In this document: positions 24,666 through 32,855 of the stretch, in pieces
Numbering within the stretch: position 1 is the first letter of the stretch
Layout: every line of letters starts with the position of its first letter
DNA from: Bin87 sp965261195
GTDB taxonomy: Bacteria; Chloroflexota; Dehalococcoidia; Lucifugimonadales; UBA3495
Length of the DNA stretch: 64,000 bases
Direction: 5' to 3'
Assembly: GCA_965261195.1 (NCBI GenBank)
Contig: OZ253455.1
Span: forward strand, 2,418,001-2,482,000
Translations under genes and position numbers: made by a program
Notes under the pieces: model-generated
Databases searched by the model: none
Seen by the model: the letters and a program-made list of their open reading frames with translations, nothing else
Told to the model about the DNA's origin: nothing

Positions 24666-25478
24666 ATGACCAGCAGGCCGCATGGCATAGATGGCTGGGG
24701 ATTCCCAGACCAGGAGTATGTACCCACGCCACGGTTGATGACGGAGCCGCCGACCAGCGCGCTGGTGGTTACCCCGCACCCTGACGATGCCGAGGGCGGT
24801 TGCGGCGCGACGATGGCCAAGTGGATAGCCGAGGCGGGTACCCACGTGGTGGTGCTGATGTCTACCAACGGGAACAAGGGCACCGGCGACCGCGAAATGA
24901 CGCCCGAACGGCTGGCCGCGACCCGGGAAGTAGAGCAGCAGAACGCCTCGAAGTTGCTGGGAGTAGCCGAAGTGGTGTTCCTGCGGTATGGCGATGGTGA
25001 GCTGGAGGATACGGTCAAGTACCGTGGCGAAGTGGTGCGGGAGATTCGACGGCACAAACCTGAGATTGTGTTCTGCATCGACCCGTATCGTGTAACGTCC
25101 CACACGCACCGGGACCACCGCAGAAGCGGTCAGGTGGCGCTGGACGCCGCGTTTTCATACGCCTGGAGCTACCTGGATTTTCCCGAACAGATTGCGGACG
25201 AGGGACTGGAACCGCACCGGGTGCGGGAAGCCCTGCTGTGGGGTTCGGAGCGGCCCGACACGTTCATTGAGGTTACCGAGGAGCACATCCGCCTGAAGGC
25301 CGAGTCTCTGAGCGCGCACGTATCGCAGATGGGCGCGCGTACTCCGGCACACCGGTTGGAGCGTTTCGCTGAAGGTAGCCGGAACCAGGGCCAGCGCTGC
25401 GGCGTGGAGTTCGCCGAAGGTTTCCGGCGGATCGAGTTCAACTTGGGCAGTGAGGAGTGGTGGCTGCTGAACCGCTAA
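24666..25478 (+). CDS. PIG-L/LmbE family zinc deacetylase
   Basis: A 270-aa metal-dependent deacetylase of the type that removes N-acetyl groups from GlcNAc conjugates in mycothiol, bacillithiol or GPI pathways. The zinc site is visible as TPHPDDAEGG (HPDD) and the later His pair in SHTHRDHRRSG. Active-site Asp sits in the PHPDD motif. No ligase for a thiol cofactor is nearby, so the acceptor is open. The ATG at 24666 follows GGAG; the earlier start in the frame is not supported. Confidence 0.85.
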   Translation: MTSRPHGIDGWGFPDQEYVPTPRLMTEPPTSALVVTPHPDDAEGGCGATMAKWIAEAGTHVVVLMSTNGNKGTGDREMTPERLAATREVEQQNASKLLGVAEVVFLRYGDGELEDTVKYRGEVVREIRRHKPEIVFCIDPYRVTSHTHRDHRRSGQVALDAAFSYAWSYLDFPEQIADEGLEPHRVREALLWGSERPDTFIEVTEEHIRLKAESLSAHVSQMGARTPAHRLERFAEGSRNQGQRCGVEFAEGFRRIEFNLGSEEWWLLNR

Positions 25479-25508
25479 AGCGCGGTTCGGCGCCAACCGT
25501 CCCTGGCG

Positions 25509-25514
25509 TATAAT
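25509..25514 (+). promoter_or_regulatory. -10 box upstream of the heptad-repeat protein
   Basis: GGCGTATAAT with a perfect TATAAT, 20 nt before the ATG at 25535. The -35 region (TTCGGC, 17-nt spacing) is weak. Confidence 0.4.
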
Positions 25515-25534
25515 GGGCTGGACGAGAGATCGCC

Positions 25535-26407
25535 ATGACCACCATCAACACGACAGATGATCTGCTACGCGCACTGGCCGAAAACCCAGAGTGGAAAGAG
25601 GCGGTGCGGCGCGCGATCCTTACCGAAGAGCTAATCAGCCTGCCCGCACGGTTCGACCAGTTTGTGACCGAGCAACGCCAGTTCAACGACGAGCAGGGCC
25701 AGTTCAACGACCGGATTGACCGGTTTGTAGACGAGCAGGGCCAGTTCAACGACCGGATTGACCGGTTTGTAGACGAGCAGGGCCAGTTCAACGACCGGAT
25801 GGACCGGTTTGTGACCGAGCAACGCCAGTTCAACGACCGCATTGACCGGTTTGTAGACGAGCAGGGCCAGTTCAACGACCGGATAGAGCAATTTGTAGAC
25901 GAGCAGGGGCAGTTCAACGAGAGGATGGAGCAATTTGTCGTCCGAACCGACCGAAGATTTGTCACTTTGGCTGATGACATCTCCAGGATGAGAGGATCCT
26001 ACGCTCGGGCAGAAGCAGCCCGCTACGCTGACGCCATCGTGGATGAGATAGGCTTTCAGAAAGTACGTACCCTTGATCCCAGTGAACTCGTTCGAATGAC
26101 CCGAACCGCCGATACCTCCGGCATTACCAGGGGAGACTTGCGTAGTTTCCACATCGCGGATTTGGTCATTGAAGCCAACGACGACAAGGGTGATGTTCAC
26201 TACATTGCCATCGAAGTATCATTCACCGCCGACCATCGCGACACCGACCGCGCTATCCGCAACGCCCGTCTGCTGACCCGCTTCACCGGCCACCCGGCCC
26301 ATGCTGCGATTGGCAGTGTACGCAACGATCGCGAAATTCAGGACGTCATCGACCGCAGACAAGTATATTGGTACGAGCTGGAGGAGCGCGACCCAGAATC
26401 GGAATAA
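25535..26407 (+). CDS. Heptad-repeat protein with degenerate PD-(D/E)XK-like domain
   Basis: A 290-aa protein. After a helical N-terminus, residues 43-133 are a tandem array of 14-residue units (consensus FVDEQGQFNDRIDR), two heptads each, almost certainly a coiled coil. The C-terminal domain (about 170-285) has HIADLVIEANDDKGDVHYIAIEVSF followed by DTDRAIRNARLLTRFTG, matching nuclease-fold proteins common in cyanobacteria and Chloroflexota (DUF3782-like). The usual E-x-K is E-V-S here, so the catalytic Lys is missing and nuclease activity is doubtful. Function unknown; oligomeric scaffolding is plausible. Confidence 0.7.
   Translation: MTTINTTDDLLRALAENPEWKEAVRRAILTEELISLPARFDQFVTEQRQFNDEQGQFNDRIDRFVDEQGQFNDRIDRFVDEQGQFNDRMDRFVTEQRQFNDRIDRFVDEQGQFNDRIEQFVDEQGQFNERMEQFVVRTDRRFVTLADDISRMRGSYARAEAARYADAIVDEIGFQKVRTLDPSELVRMTRTADTSGITRGDLRSFHIADLVIEANDDKGDVHYIAIEVSFTADHRDTDRAIRNARLLTRFTGHPAHAAIGSVRNDREIQDVIDRRQVYWYELEERDPESE
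25661..25933 (+). repeat. In-frame 42-bp tandem repeats inside a coding gene
   Basis: Six and a half units encode FVDEQGQFNDRIDR and close variants (FVTEQRQ, RMDR, RIEQ, RMEQ). The third and fourth units are nearly identical at the DNA level, which suggests recent slippage or unequal exchange. The first unit has an extra seven-residue half repeat. Confidence 0.9.
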
Positions 26408-26432
26408 CCTGGCAGCGGCGTTAGTCTAGCGC

Positions 26433-27179
26433 TCAGGCGTTCTGGTCAACCGTACCGTGCCGGGGAAATTCCGCACCATCCTTGCCGAAACGTACACCGT
26501 AAGCCCGCATCATCGACTGACTGTTGCTGCGGGCGATGGCGCGGAATACGTTGGCCATGATGCCGCTATTCTGACGAATCGTTTGGCCGGGTGCGGTTAC
26601 GGTCTCCTGTGGAGTTGGGTCAAGTAAACCCCACTGCGGCGGCATCATTTCTGTGAGCACAACCCCCGTCGGGGCCATGATGTAGTGGTAATGCGCGGCG
26701 GCCAGAAACCAGGGGTTGTGGAACTTGTTGGACACTGTAGTCAACCGTTCGCGCAACCGTTCCAGCTCGTCGGTGAGGCGGGTTTGGTCCGATTCGGCCA
26801 CACGATACGCCGGCACGTCGCGCCACCGGTCACCGGCATGGCAGCGGGCGAACTCAGCCGCCTGAGCCAGGGTTTGCTCGGCCAGCGTGATGCGTCGGGT
26901 CAGCGACCCCATCCGCTGCCGCAGCCGTTCGATGTCGGCATCGGTGTTGTTGTCGCGGGCGAAATCGGAGCGGCTGGATTTGACCTCAACCGCGTAGACC
27001 ACGTTGTTCCGTCCGACGGCCACCACATCTGCTATGGGACCCCACGGGCCATGCAGGCGCACCTCAAATCCGATGGTGCGGCAGTGGGCGACGTTGTGCA
27101 GCCATTCCCAGGCAGCCCACTTGAGGCGGTAGGTTAGCTCCGATTCGCTGGCAAGTTTGAATCGGGTGGCGTCCAGCAT
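26433..27179 (-). CDS. PD-(D/E)XK nuclease-like protein with coiled coil
   Basis: A 248-aa protein. The N-terminal domain contains GPIADVVAVGRNNVVYAVEVKSSRSDF, a clear D-x(n)-E-x-K core of the restriction-enzyme-like fold (about residues 48-74). A coiled-coil region follows (DIERLRQRMGSLTRRITLAEQTLAQAAEF), then HNPWFLAAAHYHYIMAP. This pattern resembles MmcB-like DNA-repair nucleases but the family is not certain. The frame opens further upstream through a repeat; the ATG at 27179 is the best start, without a visible ribosome site. Not obviously linked to the downstream heptad-repeat gene, which points the other way. Confidence 0.65.
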   Translation of the reverse strand: MLDATRFKLASESELTYRLKWAAWEWLHNVAHCRTIGFEVRLHGPWGPIADVVAVGRNNVVYAVEVKSSRSDFARDNNTDADIERLRQRMGSLTRRITLAEQTLAQAAEFARCHAGDRWRDVPAYRVAESDQTRLTDELERLRERLTTVSNKFHNPWFLAAAHYHYIMAPTGVVLTEMMPPQWGLLDPTPQETVTAPGQTIRQNSGIMANVFRAIARSNSQSMMRAYGVRFGKDGAEFPRHGTVDQNA

Positions 27180-27214
27180 AGTATATGGGCCGGGATTGTT
27201 CCCACACACCGTGA

Positions 27215-27256
27215 TTTCACCCTCACCCCAACCCTCTCCCATCAAGGGAGAATGGG
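27215..27256. repeat. CCCTCACCCC-type repeat
   Basis: CCCTCACCCCAACCCTCTCCC followed by atcaa and GGGAGAATGGG, a hairpin of the same family as 13681-13744. It lies between two minus-strand genes, after the LLM oxidoreductase direction of reading has ended upstream of the nuclease-like gene. Confidence 0.6.
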
Positions 27257-27301
27257 ATTGCCGGGTTCGTGCGATAGCGGGTGTTGCGAGCTAGTGGAAC
27301 G

Positions 27302-28324
27302 TTACAGTTCCTGGAGTTCACCGACGATGCGGCGCAGTTGGGCGTGTTCCGCGTCGTTGGTGGTCTGAATTGAGAAGTGCATTTCGTCAACCAACCCGCC
27401 GTACCGTTCCTGGAACATTCCGGGTATCTCGTCGTACTCGCCGATAATGGCGAAGGCATCCAGCATCTCATCCGGCACCAGAGCGCCCATCTCTTCCCAC
27501 TTGCCTTCCAGAGACAGCCGGTGCAATTGGCGGCCGATGTCTTCGAAGCCGTGACACTCCAGCACCGGGAAATAAGTGCGGGTGGAGGAGTAAAAAGCGA
27601 TCCGACGGCGCGTTTCGGCGTCCATTGCTTTGATGGCGGCCTGATTGGGGCCGGTTACGATGAACCCGCCGCCAACTACGGACACGTCCGCCGGGTCGCG
27701 CCCCGCCCGTCGCGCGCCCTCGGCAATGTTGGGCTTGACTATCTGGCGCACGTACTCGGGGGAGGTGAGACTGTGCAGCATCAGACCGTCGCTGCATTCG
27801 CCGGCGACCAGACAGTTGTAGCCGTTAACCGCAGCGGTGAACACCTCCGGATGGGCATATTCGCTGGGCCCGGGGCTGAAAAACGGCGTCATCAAGGAGA
27901 ATTGGTAGAAATCGCCGGCGTATTCCAGGTTGCTGCCGGTGTCCCAGCAATTCCAGATTGCCTGCAACGACTGCACATATTCACGCAGCCGCGGGCCAGG
28001 CGAACCACCCCATCGGGTGGCGAACCGCCGCTCGATGTGCCCCTTAACCTGGGTGCCCAGACCGAGCCGGAACCGTCCATCGCTGGCGTCTTGCAGATCA
28101 CGGGCGGTATAGGCCAGTACCATTGGGGAGCGCGGGAAGGCGATGGCCACGTGGGTCTCCAGCGTAACGCGGCTGGTGGTCGTAGCGGCCACCGCCAACG
28201 GCAGGAACGGATCGTGGGCGGTTTCGTTGGTGGCAATACCGTCGTAACCCATCGACTCGGCCCAGGCAGCCTCGGCGCCTACGGCGTTCAGGTCTCGGGA
28301 TTTGAGGGAATAGACGACTCTCAT
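27302..28324 (-). CDS. LLM-class (F420-dependent type) flavin oxidoreductase
   Basis: A 340-aa TIM-barrel oxidoreductase of the luciferase-like monooxygenase class, using F420 or FMN. Visible segments: AEAAWAESMGYDGIATNETAHDPF near the start, RVTLETHVAIAFPRSPMVLAYTARDLQDASDGRF, and LGLGTQVKGHIERRF, the standard LLM cofactor loop. It most resembles the F420-dependent group found in Actinobacteria and Chloroflexota. AAGGAG lies upstream of the ATG. The substrate cannot be predicted. Confidence 0.87.
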   Translation of the reverse strand: MRVVYSLKSRDLNAVGAEAAWAESMGYDGIATNETAHDPFLPLAVAATTTSRVTLETHVAIAFPRSPMVLAYTARDLQDASDGRFRLGLGTQVKGHIERRFATRWGGSPGPRLREYVQSLQAIWNCWDTGSNLEYAGDFYQFSLMTPFFSPGPSEYAHPEVFTAAVNGYNCLVAGECSDGLMLHSLTSPEYVRQIVKPNIAEGARRAGRDPADVSVVGGGFIVTGPNQAAIKAMDAETRRRIAFYSSTRTYFPVLECHGFEDIGRQLHRLSLEGKWEEMGALVPDEMLDAFAIIGEYDEIPGMFQERYGGLVDEMHFSIQTTNDAEHAQLRRIVGELQEL

Positions 28325-28363
28325 CGATGTATCTCCTTGTTGTAATGATAGGGGAGACTCAGT

Positions 28364-29665
28364 CTACGCCGGCACCAGCCCGGGCTTTAGTCCAAGCGTT
28401 TCACGAAACTCCGGGTCAATATCGTCCCAATGCTCAATAAGCAGGTCAACCAATTGATGCCCATTGATAAGGCCAATGCGAGCAAAATTGGGGTCAGACG
28501 CCACATCCCACGCGTCTTTTTGATAGTCCGCCGTGGTGATAAAGGCCCCCTGCCCACCGTAAGGGATGGCGGCTCGCAACTGTCGTACCGTGTTGGCGTT
28601 GATTCTGGTCCCTTGAGAGTAGCGCTTGGCCTGTACAAAAAGCTTGACGGTTGCCAGATTGGACACATTCAGTTCCCCGGTCACATCCACGCCCCCGTCT
28701 CCGGACTTGCCAACCACTGCGGAACCTTCAAACCCTAGTGCGGTGAGCAAGTGTCCCACCAACATCTCAAACTCTGTGGCATCCAGATTTAAAATCTGTT
28801 CAAGCACCACTTGATAAGTGTCTGGTCGCGGCAGCTTCGGCTGTCCAGCCGTAGGCAGAACCGCATCACTTTGTCCGATGGCCGCCAGAAACTCCTCGCG
28901 CTGTGAGACAGCAAATATCGTCAAGGAACCTCTCAATGTGAATTGAAGGGGCATGGAAAACTCCTCTCTGTTCAGAGGATGCTTTGCCCAATCAACTTGG
29001 CAACGGTGCGGGAATGGGCAGCTGTCTTGTGGTGTTTGCTCGTAGTATGGACTGGAAATCACGCGACCATATCGCAGCAAGGCGCTGTTTACAGTTGGAG
29101 TGATTATGTAATCGCCGGTTTCGATTTCCAGCAGAAACCGGGCAATTTGCCCTACTTGCTGCCCTACGACAAATTTGCTTGTATCTTCCGGGTAAGCCTC
29201 TTTGTACAGTGGGTAGAGTTCTTCCTTTTCATTAATATTAGTTAGATCCTCATCTGGTATCCAGCCAATCCCAGCAAATCCGCCAGCCACAAATTGGTCA
29301 GTGTACTTACCGAACTCCGCGCGAACGCACCAAACGTGGGTCATATTGTCGGCTCCTTTGTGATTGTCCTGCGGCACAGTGCCAAGTCTCGCCCTGGCCA
29401 AGTCACTGAACACGTCCAGCTGCGACCTGTCCTCGGCGTCAGCCAAAGTAGTAACCGCTTCGGCCATAAACTCGGCGTAGTCGCTGCAGTCTTCCCGATT
29501 CGGGATGGCAATCTCCCATAGTTTGCCACCCTGGTCCTTGCTGTGGATGGTAGCCCATTCCCCCCAACGGCGGACGTCACCCCATCCTTGCGATTCCAGA
29601 TACGCCCGCAAGTTCGCAGTGGTCAGGGATTCCAGCGCTTCCTTGTCACGGATTTGCACCCTCAT
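28364..29665 (-). CDS. COG4127/Mrr-type restriction endonuclease with an extra N-terminal domain
   Basis: A 433-aa protein. Residues 108-230 (THVWCVRAEFGKYTDQFVAGGFAGIGW...GDYIITP) match the N-terminal domain of COG4127 proteins. The C-terminal Mrr-cat nuclease domain (about 290-420) shows MLVGHLLTALGFEGSAVVGKSGDGGVDVTG and LFVQAKRYSQG, with D and Q-x-K catalytic residues. Type IV enzymes of this kind cut modified foreign DNA. The first 107 residues are an extra domain of unknown function. A strong internal ribosome site (AAAGGAG, 8 nt before ATG 29344) precedes the COG4127 part, so a shorter product may be made. Third gene of a run with phhB and a DUF4365 gene. Confidence 0.8.
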   Translation of the reverse strand: MRVQIRDKEALESLTTANLRAYLESQGWGDVRRWGEWATIHSKDQGGKLWEIAIPNREDCSDYAEFMAEAVTTLADAEDRSQLDVFSDLARARLGTVPQDNHKGADNMTHVWCVRAEFGKYTDQFVAGGFAGIGWIPDEDLTNINEKEELYPLYKEAYPEDTSKFVVGQQVGQIARFLLEIETGDYIITPTVNSALLRYGRVISSPYYEQTPQDSCPFPHRCQVDWAKHPLNREEFSMPLQFTLRGSLTIFAVSQREEFLAAIGQSDAVLPTAGQPKLPRPDTYQVVLEQILNLDATEFEMLVGHLLTALGFEGSAVVGKSGDGGVDVTGELNVSNLATVKLFVQAKRYSQGTRINANTVRQLRAAIPYGGQGAFITTADYQKDAWDVASDPNFARIGLINGHQLVDLLIEHWDDIDPEFRETLGLKPGLVPA

Positions 29666-29671
29666 AATGCT

Positions 29672-30145
29672 TCACCCCCCTGCCGCTTTATCCATCAAAT
29701 CGGTCAATTGAGAACTGCTGAAAACGTTTGCCGTCGGAATGCGCACCGTCACGTTATCGGTGTTTGGTACTTCTTGCCAACCCACCAGCGGGAGCCAGTA
29801 CCCGCAGTAGCGCAAGCAAAGTTCGTCACGGGTCTGCGTCAACCATTGTGTTTCGTCGTCCGGCAACAGAACAACTATCAGGATGAACGGACGCCCGGCG
29901 TTGCGCAGGTTTTCATAATCCCGTATCGGCAACGGAAAATGCAGATGCTCGCCGTCACTCCCCACAATATCCCGCGACGTGGCCTTGGCCTGGAATCCGA
30001 TAATTTCCTCTATCGTAGTCCTTTTCAAAATCCCGTCCACACTCCCGCTATCCACCTTCGGCTCAAGCACCGTGCAATCGGCATAGGTCGCCACCGCGTT
30101 GATGTACGCCAGCGAAAACCGCTCCTTTTGCGTGTTCAAGTCCAC
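29672..30145 (-). CDS. DUF4365-type nuclease-fold protein
   Basis: A 157-aa protein resembling DUF4365, a PD-(D/E)XK-like domain often linked to defence or mobile genes. The N-terminal helix NTQKERFSLAYINAVATYADCTV is followed by LEPKVDSGSVDGILKR and IIGFQAKATS, giving the Asp and Q-x-K core. The GTG start at 30145 overlaps the phhB stop by one base (TAGTG), so translation is coupled, and the next gene begins 6 nt after its end with GGGGGGTGA as ribosome site. Function is unknown, but the fold and the adjacent Mrr-type gene suggest nucleic-acid processing. Confidence 0.7.
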   Translation of the reverse strand: MDLNTQKERFSLAYINAVATYADCTVLEPKVDSGSVDGILKRTTIEEIIGFQAKATSRDIVGSDGEHLHFPLPIRDYENLRNAGRPFILIVVLLPDDETQWLTQTRDELCLRYCGYWLPLVGWQEVPNTDNVTVRIPTANVFSSSQLTDLMDKAAGG

Positions 30146-30513
30146 TATCCTGCCTTTGTCTTTGCCTCCTCCACCTCTGCATAAAGGCGGTCGGTTTTGG
30201 CGGCCATTACGAAGTCGTTGCGATGCAGGTTGCGTATTTTGTGTGTCCACCAGGTAACCGTTACGCGGCCCCATTCGGTGGTGAGCCGTGGGTGGTGTCC
30301 TTCGGACTCGGCCAGCTCGCCCAGGGCGTTGGTGAACTGCAACGCGTTCACGAAATTGCTGAACTTGAACTGCCGGTCCAGCTTCGGGATGCCGGATTCG
30401 TCAACCATGTCCCAATCGTCGATTGACGGATGCAACTCTGCGATTTCCGCGTCGGTGACGTGGGGAGAATCGCGGCGGCAGGCGGTGCATCTTTCGCTAT
30501 ACAATTCGGCCAT
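30145..30513 (-). CDS. phhB: 4a-hydroxytetrahydrobiopterin dehydratase (pterin carbinolamine dehydratase)
   Basis: A 122-aa enzyme that dehydrates 4a-hydroxytetrahydropterin, recycling the cofactor of aromatic amino acid hydroxylases; in bacteria without such hydroxylases it may serve molybdopterin or folate chemistry. The catalytic motif is clear: ESEGHHPRLTTEWGRVTVTWWTH, with the His pair and distal His. An N-terminal extension carries CTACRRD, a possible metal-binding pair not found in short homologues. AGGAGA precedes the ATG. It heads the run with the DUF4365 and COG4127 genes, an odd pairing. Confidence 0.88.
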   Translation of the reverse strand: MAELYSERCTACRRDSPHVTDAEIAELHPSIDDWDMVDESGIPKLDRQFKFSNFVNALQFTNALGELAESEGHHPRLTTEWGRVTVTWWTHKIRNLHRNDFVMAAKTDRLYAEVEEAKTKAG

Positions 30514-30615
30514 TTTGCGTCTCCTGGAGATTGCCGGTCGTGGACATTGCCTTGTGCCGCCATTTTAGCACAGCGCCTGTGTCGGCCAGGGTTGGGAATG
30601 TCACAACGGCGGCGG

Positions 30616-30644
30616 TTGAGGGTTGCTGTTGGCTGGGGTATAGT
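30616..30644 (+). promoter_or_regulatory. Candidate promoter for the TIM-barrel-argH-rpe operon
   Basis: TTGAGG (30616-30621), a 17-nt spacer and TATAGT (30639-30644), with the first ATG 37 nt downstream at 30681. Good spacing and a good -10 box. Confidence 0.5.
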
Positions 30645-30680
30645 TTGTGCTAACCAATCTCAACGGCTGCGGAGGTCAAC

Positions 30681-31496
30681 ATGATTTACGGCGCGATCAG
30701 CAATTCCTGGCGCAACCAACTCGATGAATCCAGTTTGGGTGACCTGGTCGCGCAGGCGCAAGCCAATGGGGCTCGCCATATCGAACTGCGTCAAACCTGC
30801 TTGGCCAGCGCCGAGTCCGGCGCTGGCGATGACTGGCGGCCCAACCTGACCGAGTTGGCGGAACTGGTGGTGCGCTTTCCCGATCTGTCCTTCGACCTGG
30901 CGGTAGCGTTGCCTTGCCTGACTACGGACATCGACCCCAACGGCGGGCTGTTCCAGTCGCAGTTGGAGGCGGCCCGCCTGGTGGGTGGCGACTCGCCGCA
31001 CCTGCGGACGGTTGACCCGGCGGCCAGCGACATTCCCTGGGAGACCCCACCGGACTTGTCCGAGCAGGTTGACCGCATCGTTCCTCTGGTACGGGAAGCA
31101 GCCCGCCAGGGCGTCATATTCTCGATGGAAAACTCCGGGCAACCTTTGCGCTCGATGGGTTTGCTGGTGCAACAGGCCCGTTCGCAAATGACCGATGCCG
31201 AAGGCCAATATCTTGGTTTGTGCCCCGACCCGACCAACCAGCTGCGACGGCATCCCGAAAGCTCGCCACTGGATGAGTTGGTCGCATTGCCAGCGGACTA
31301 CATCAAGATAGTCCACTTCAAACAGGCTCGCGACGGCGCCGCGTTGCTCAGCGTGGATGACGGCGACCTGGATTGCCGGGCCATGCTGCATATCCTGCAG
31401 GGCAAAGCCTACTCGGGCGCTGCGATAATGGAGATACCACCGTCGGACACGGTGTTCGCCAACCTGGCGGCCAGCTTCGCCTATCTGGATGGCTGA
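30681..31496 (+). CDS. TIM-barrel protein, sugar phosphate isomerase/epimerase family
   Basis: A 271-aa protein related to xylose-isomerase-like TIM barrels (AP endonuclease 2 family). Visible signs are an N-terminal strand (MIYGAISNSW), GARHIELRQT, the FSMENSGQPL strand with a candidate metal Glu, LGLCPDPTNQLRR, and IKIVHFKQARDG near the end with a His ligand. Substrates of this family range from inosose to hydroxypyruvate and cannot be predicted. First gene of a likely operon: argH starts 15 nt after its stop, in the same frame. Confidence 0.72.
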   Translation: MIYGAISNSWRNQLDESSLGDLVAQAQANGARHIELRQTCLASAESGAGDDWRPNLTELAELVVRFPDLSFDLAVALPCLTTDIDPNGGLFQSQLEAARLVGGDSPHLRTVDPAASDIPWETPPDLSEQVDRIVPLVREAARQGVIFSMENSGQPLRSMGLLVQQARSQMTDAEGQYLGLCPDPTNQLRRHPESSPLDELVALPADYIKIVHFKQARDGAALLSVDDGDLDCRAMLHILQGKAYSGAAIMEIPPSDTVFANLAASFAYLDG

Positions 31497-31511
31497 CCGG
31501 ACACCGCAGCC

Positions 31512-32855
31512 ATGACAGCCCACAGCGACTACACGGTCTCCATTCACTACGACCGGAGACTATACCGCCAGGACATTGCCGGTTCCAAAGCCCACGCCGC
31601 CATGCTGGCCGGGCAGGGCATAATCTCGCAGTCCGACGCGGACCGCATCAGCGAGGGATTGTCCGCGGTGCAGGGCGAAATCGAGGCCGGCACATTCCCG
31701 TGGGATGCGTCGCTGGAAGACCTGCACATGAACATCGAGCAGCGGCTCACCGACCTCATCGGGCCGGCCGCAGGACGGCTGCACACCGGCCGCTCGCGCA
31801 ACGACCAGATCGCCCTGGATATGCGCCTGTACACCCGTGAGGTTATCGCCGATACCGTTGCCGGCCTGCGGAGCGTGCAGCGGGCGCTGGTGCAGTTGGC
31901 GGAGCGCAACGCCGGCACTGTGATGCCAGGCTACACGCACTTGCAGCGCGCGCAGCCGGTCCTGTTCGCGCACCATATGCTGGCGTATTTCGAGATGCTG
32001 GAACGCGATGCCGGTCGGTTTCGGGATTGCGCGCAGCGTATGGATGTGTTGCCGTTGGGCAGCGGGGCCCTGGCCGGTGTGCCCTATCCAACTGACCGCT
32101 ATGCGGTGGCCGAGGCGCTGGGGTTCTCCGAGATCAGCGCCAACAGTATGGATGCCGTAGCTGACCGGGACTTTCTGGCGGAGTACCATTCAGCGGCTGC
32201 AATCGCCATGATGCACATTTCCAGACTGGCCGAGGAAATCGTTATCTGGTCCAGCCGCGAGTTCGAGTTTGTCAGGCTGGCCGAAGAATTCACCACCGGC
32301 AGCAGTATCATGCCGCAGAAGCGCAACCCGGACTTTGCCGAGCTAGCGCGGGGCAAGACCGGTCGGGTGTACGGGCACCTGATGGGCATACTGACTGTGC
32401 TGAAAGGGTTGCCGCTGACTTATAATCGCGACCTTCAGGAAGACAAGGAAGGGTTTTTCGATACGGTGGATACGGTGTTGGCCACGCTCCGGGTGTTCGC
32501 CGATATGTTGGGCGGTATGGAGTTGAACGCCGGCCGCGTTGAGTCGCTGGCCAGCGAGAGTTATATGCTGGCGACCGACTTGGCCGACTATCTGGTGGGC
32601 AAGGGGGCGCCTTTCCGCGAGGCTCACGGAGTTATGCGTCGGTTGTGTCGATACTGCGAAGACTCCGGGCAATCCTTGTCTGAATTGCCGTTGGCAACCT
32701 ATCAGGGTTTTGCCGCTCAATTTGCCGACGACGTGTACGATATTACCGCCGCCGCCTCGGTGGCCGCCCGCGACAATCCGGGTGGCACGGCTCCGGGCCG
32801 CGTGGCAGAGGGAATGGCCCGCGCGAACCGGATACTGGCAGAGGCAAGCGACTGA
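31512..32855 (+). CDS. argH: Argininosuccinate lyase
   Basis: A 447-aa enzyme of the fumarase/aspartase superfamily, cleaving argininosuccinate to arginine and fumarate in the last step of arginine synthesis. Motifs: DIAGSKAHAAMLAGQGII, LHTGRSRNDQIALDMRLY, and the signature GSSIMPQKRNPDFAELARG containing the catalytic Ser loop. The usual N-terminal WGGRF segment is absent, and the in-frame TGA of the upstream gene lies only five codons before the ATG, so the frame cannot be extended. The substrate loop otherwise looks intact. It overlaps rpe (TGATG), showing coupling. Confidence 0.92.
   Translation: MTAHSDYTVSIHYDRRLYRQDIAGSKAHAAMLAGQGIISQSDADRISEGLSAVQGEIEAGTFPWDASLEDLHMNIEQRLTDLIGPAAGRLHTGRSRNDQIALDMRLYTREVIADTVAGLRSVQRALVQLAERNAGTVMPGYTHLQRAQPVLFAHHMLAYFEMLERDAGRFRDCAQRMDVLPLGSGALAGVPYPTDRYAVAEALGFSEISANSMDAVADRDFLAEYHSAAAIAMMHISRLAEEIVIWSSREFEFVRLAEEFTTGSSIMPQKRNPDFAELARGKTGRVYGHLMGILTVLKGLPLTYNRDLQEDKEGFFDTVDTVLATLRVFADMLGGMELNAGRVESLASESYMLATDLADYLVGKGAPFREAHGVMRRLCRYCEDSGQSLSELPLATYQGFAAQFADDVYDITAAASVAARDNPGGTAPGRVAEGMARANRILAEASD

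Noticed and set aside
25661..25933. Regularly spaced repeats that could suggest a CRISPR array
   Set aside because: The 42-bp units are contiguous, have no unique spacers and are in frame within a protein-coding gene.
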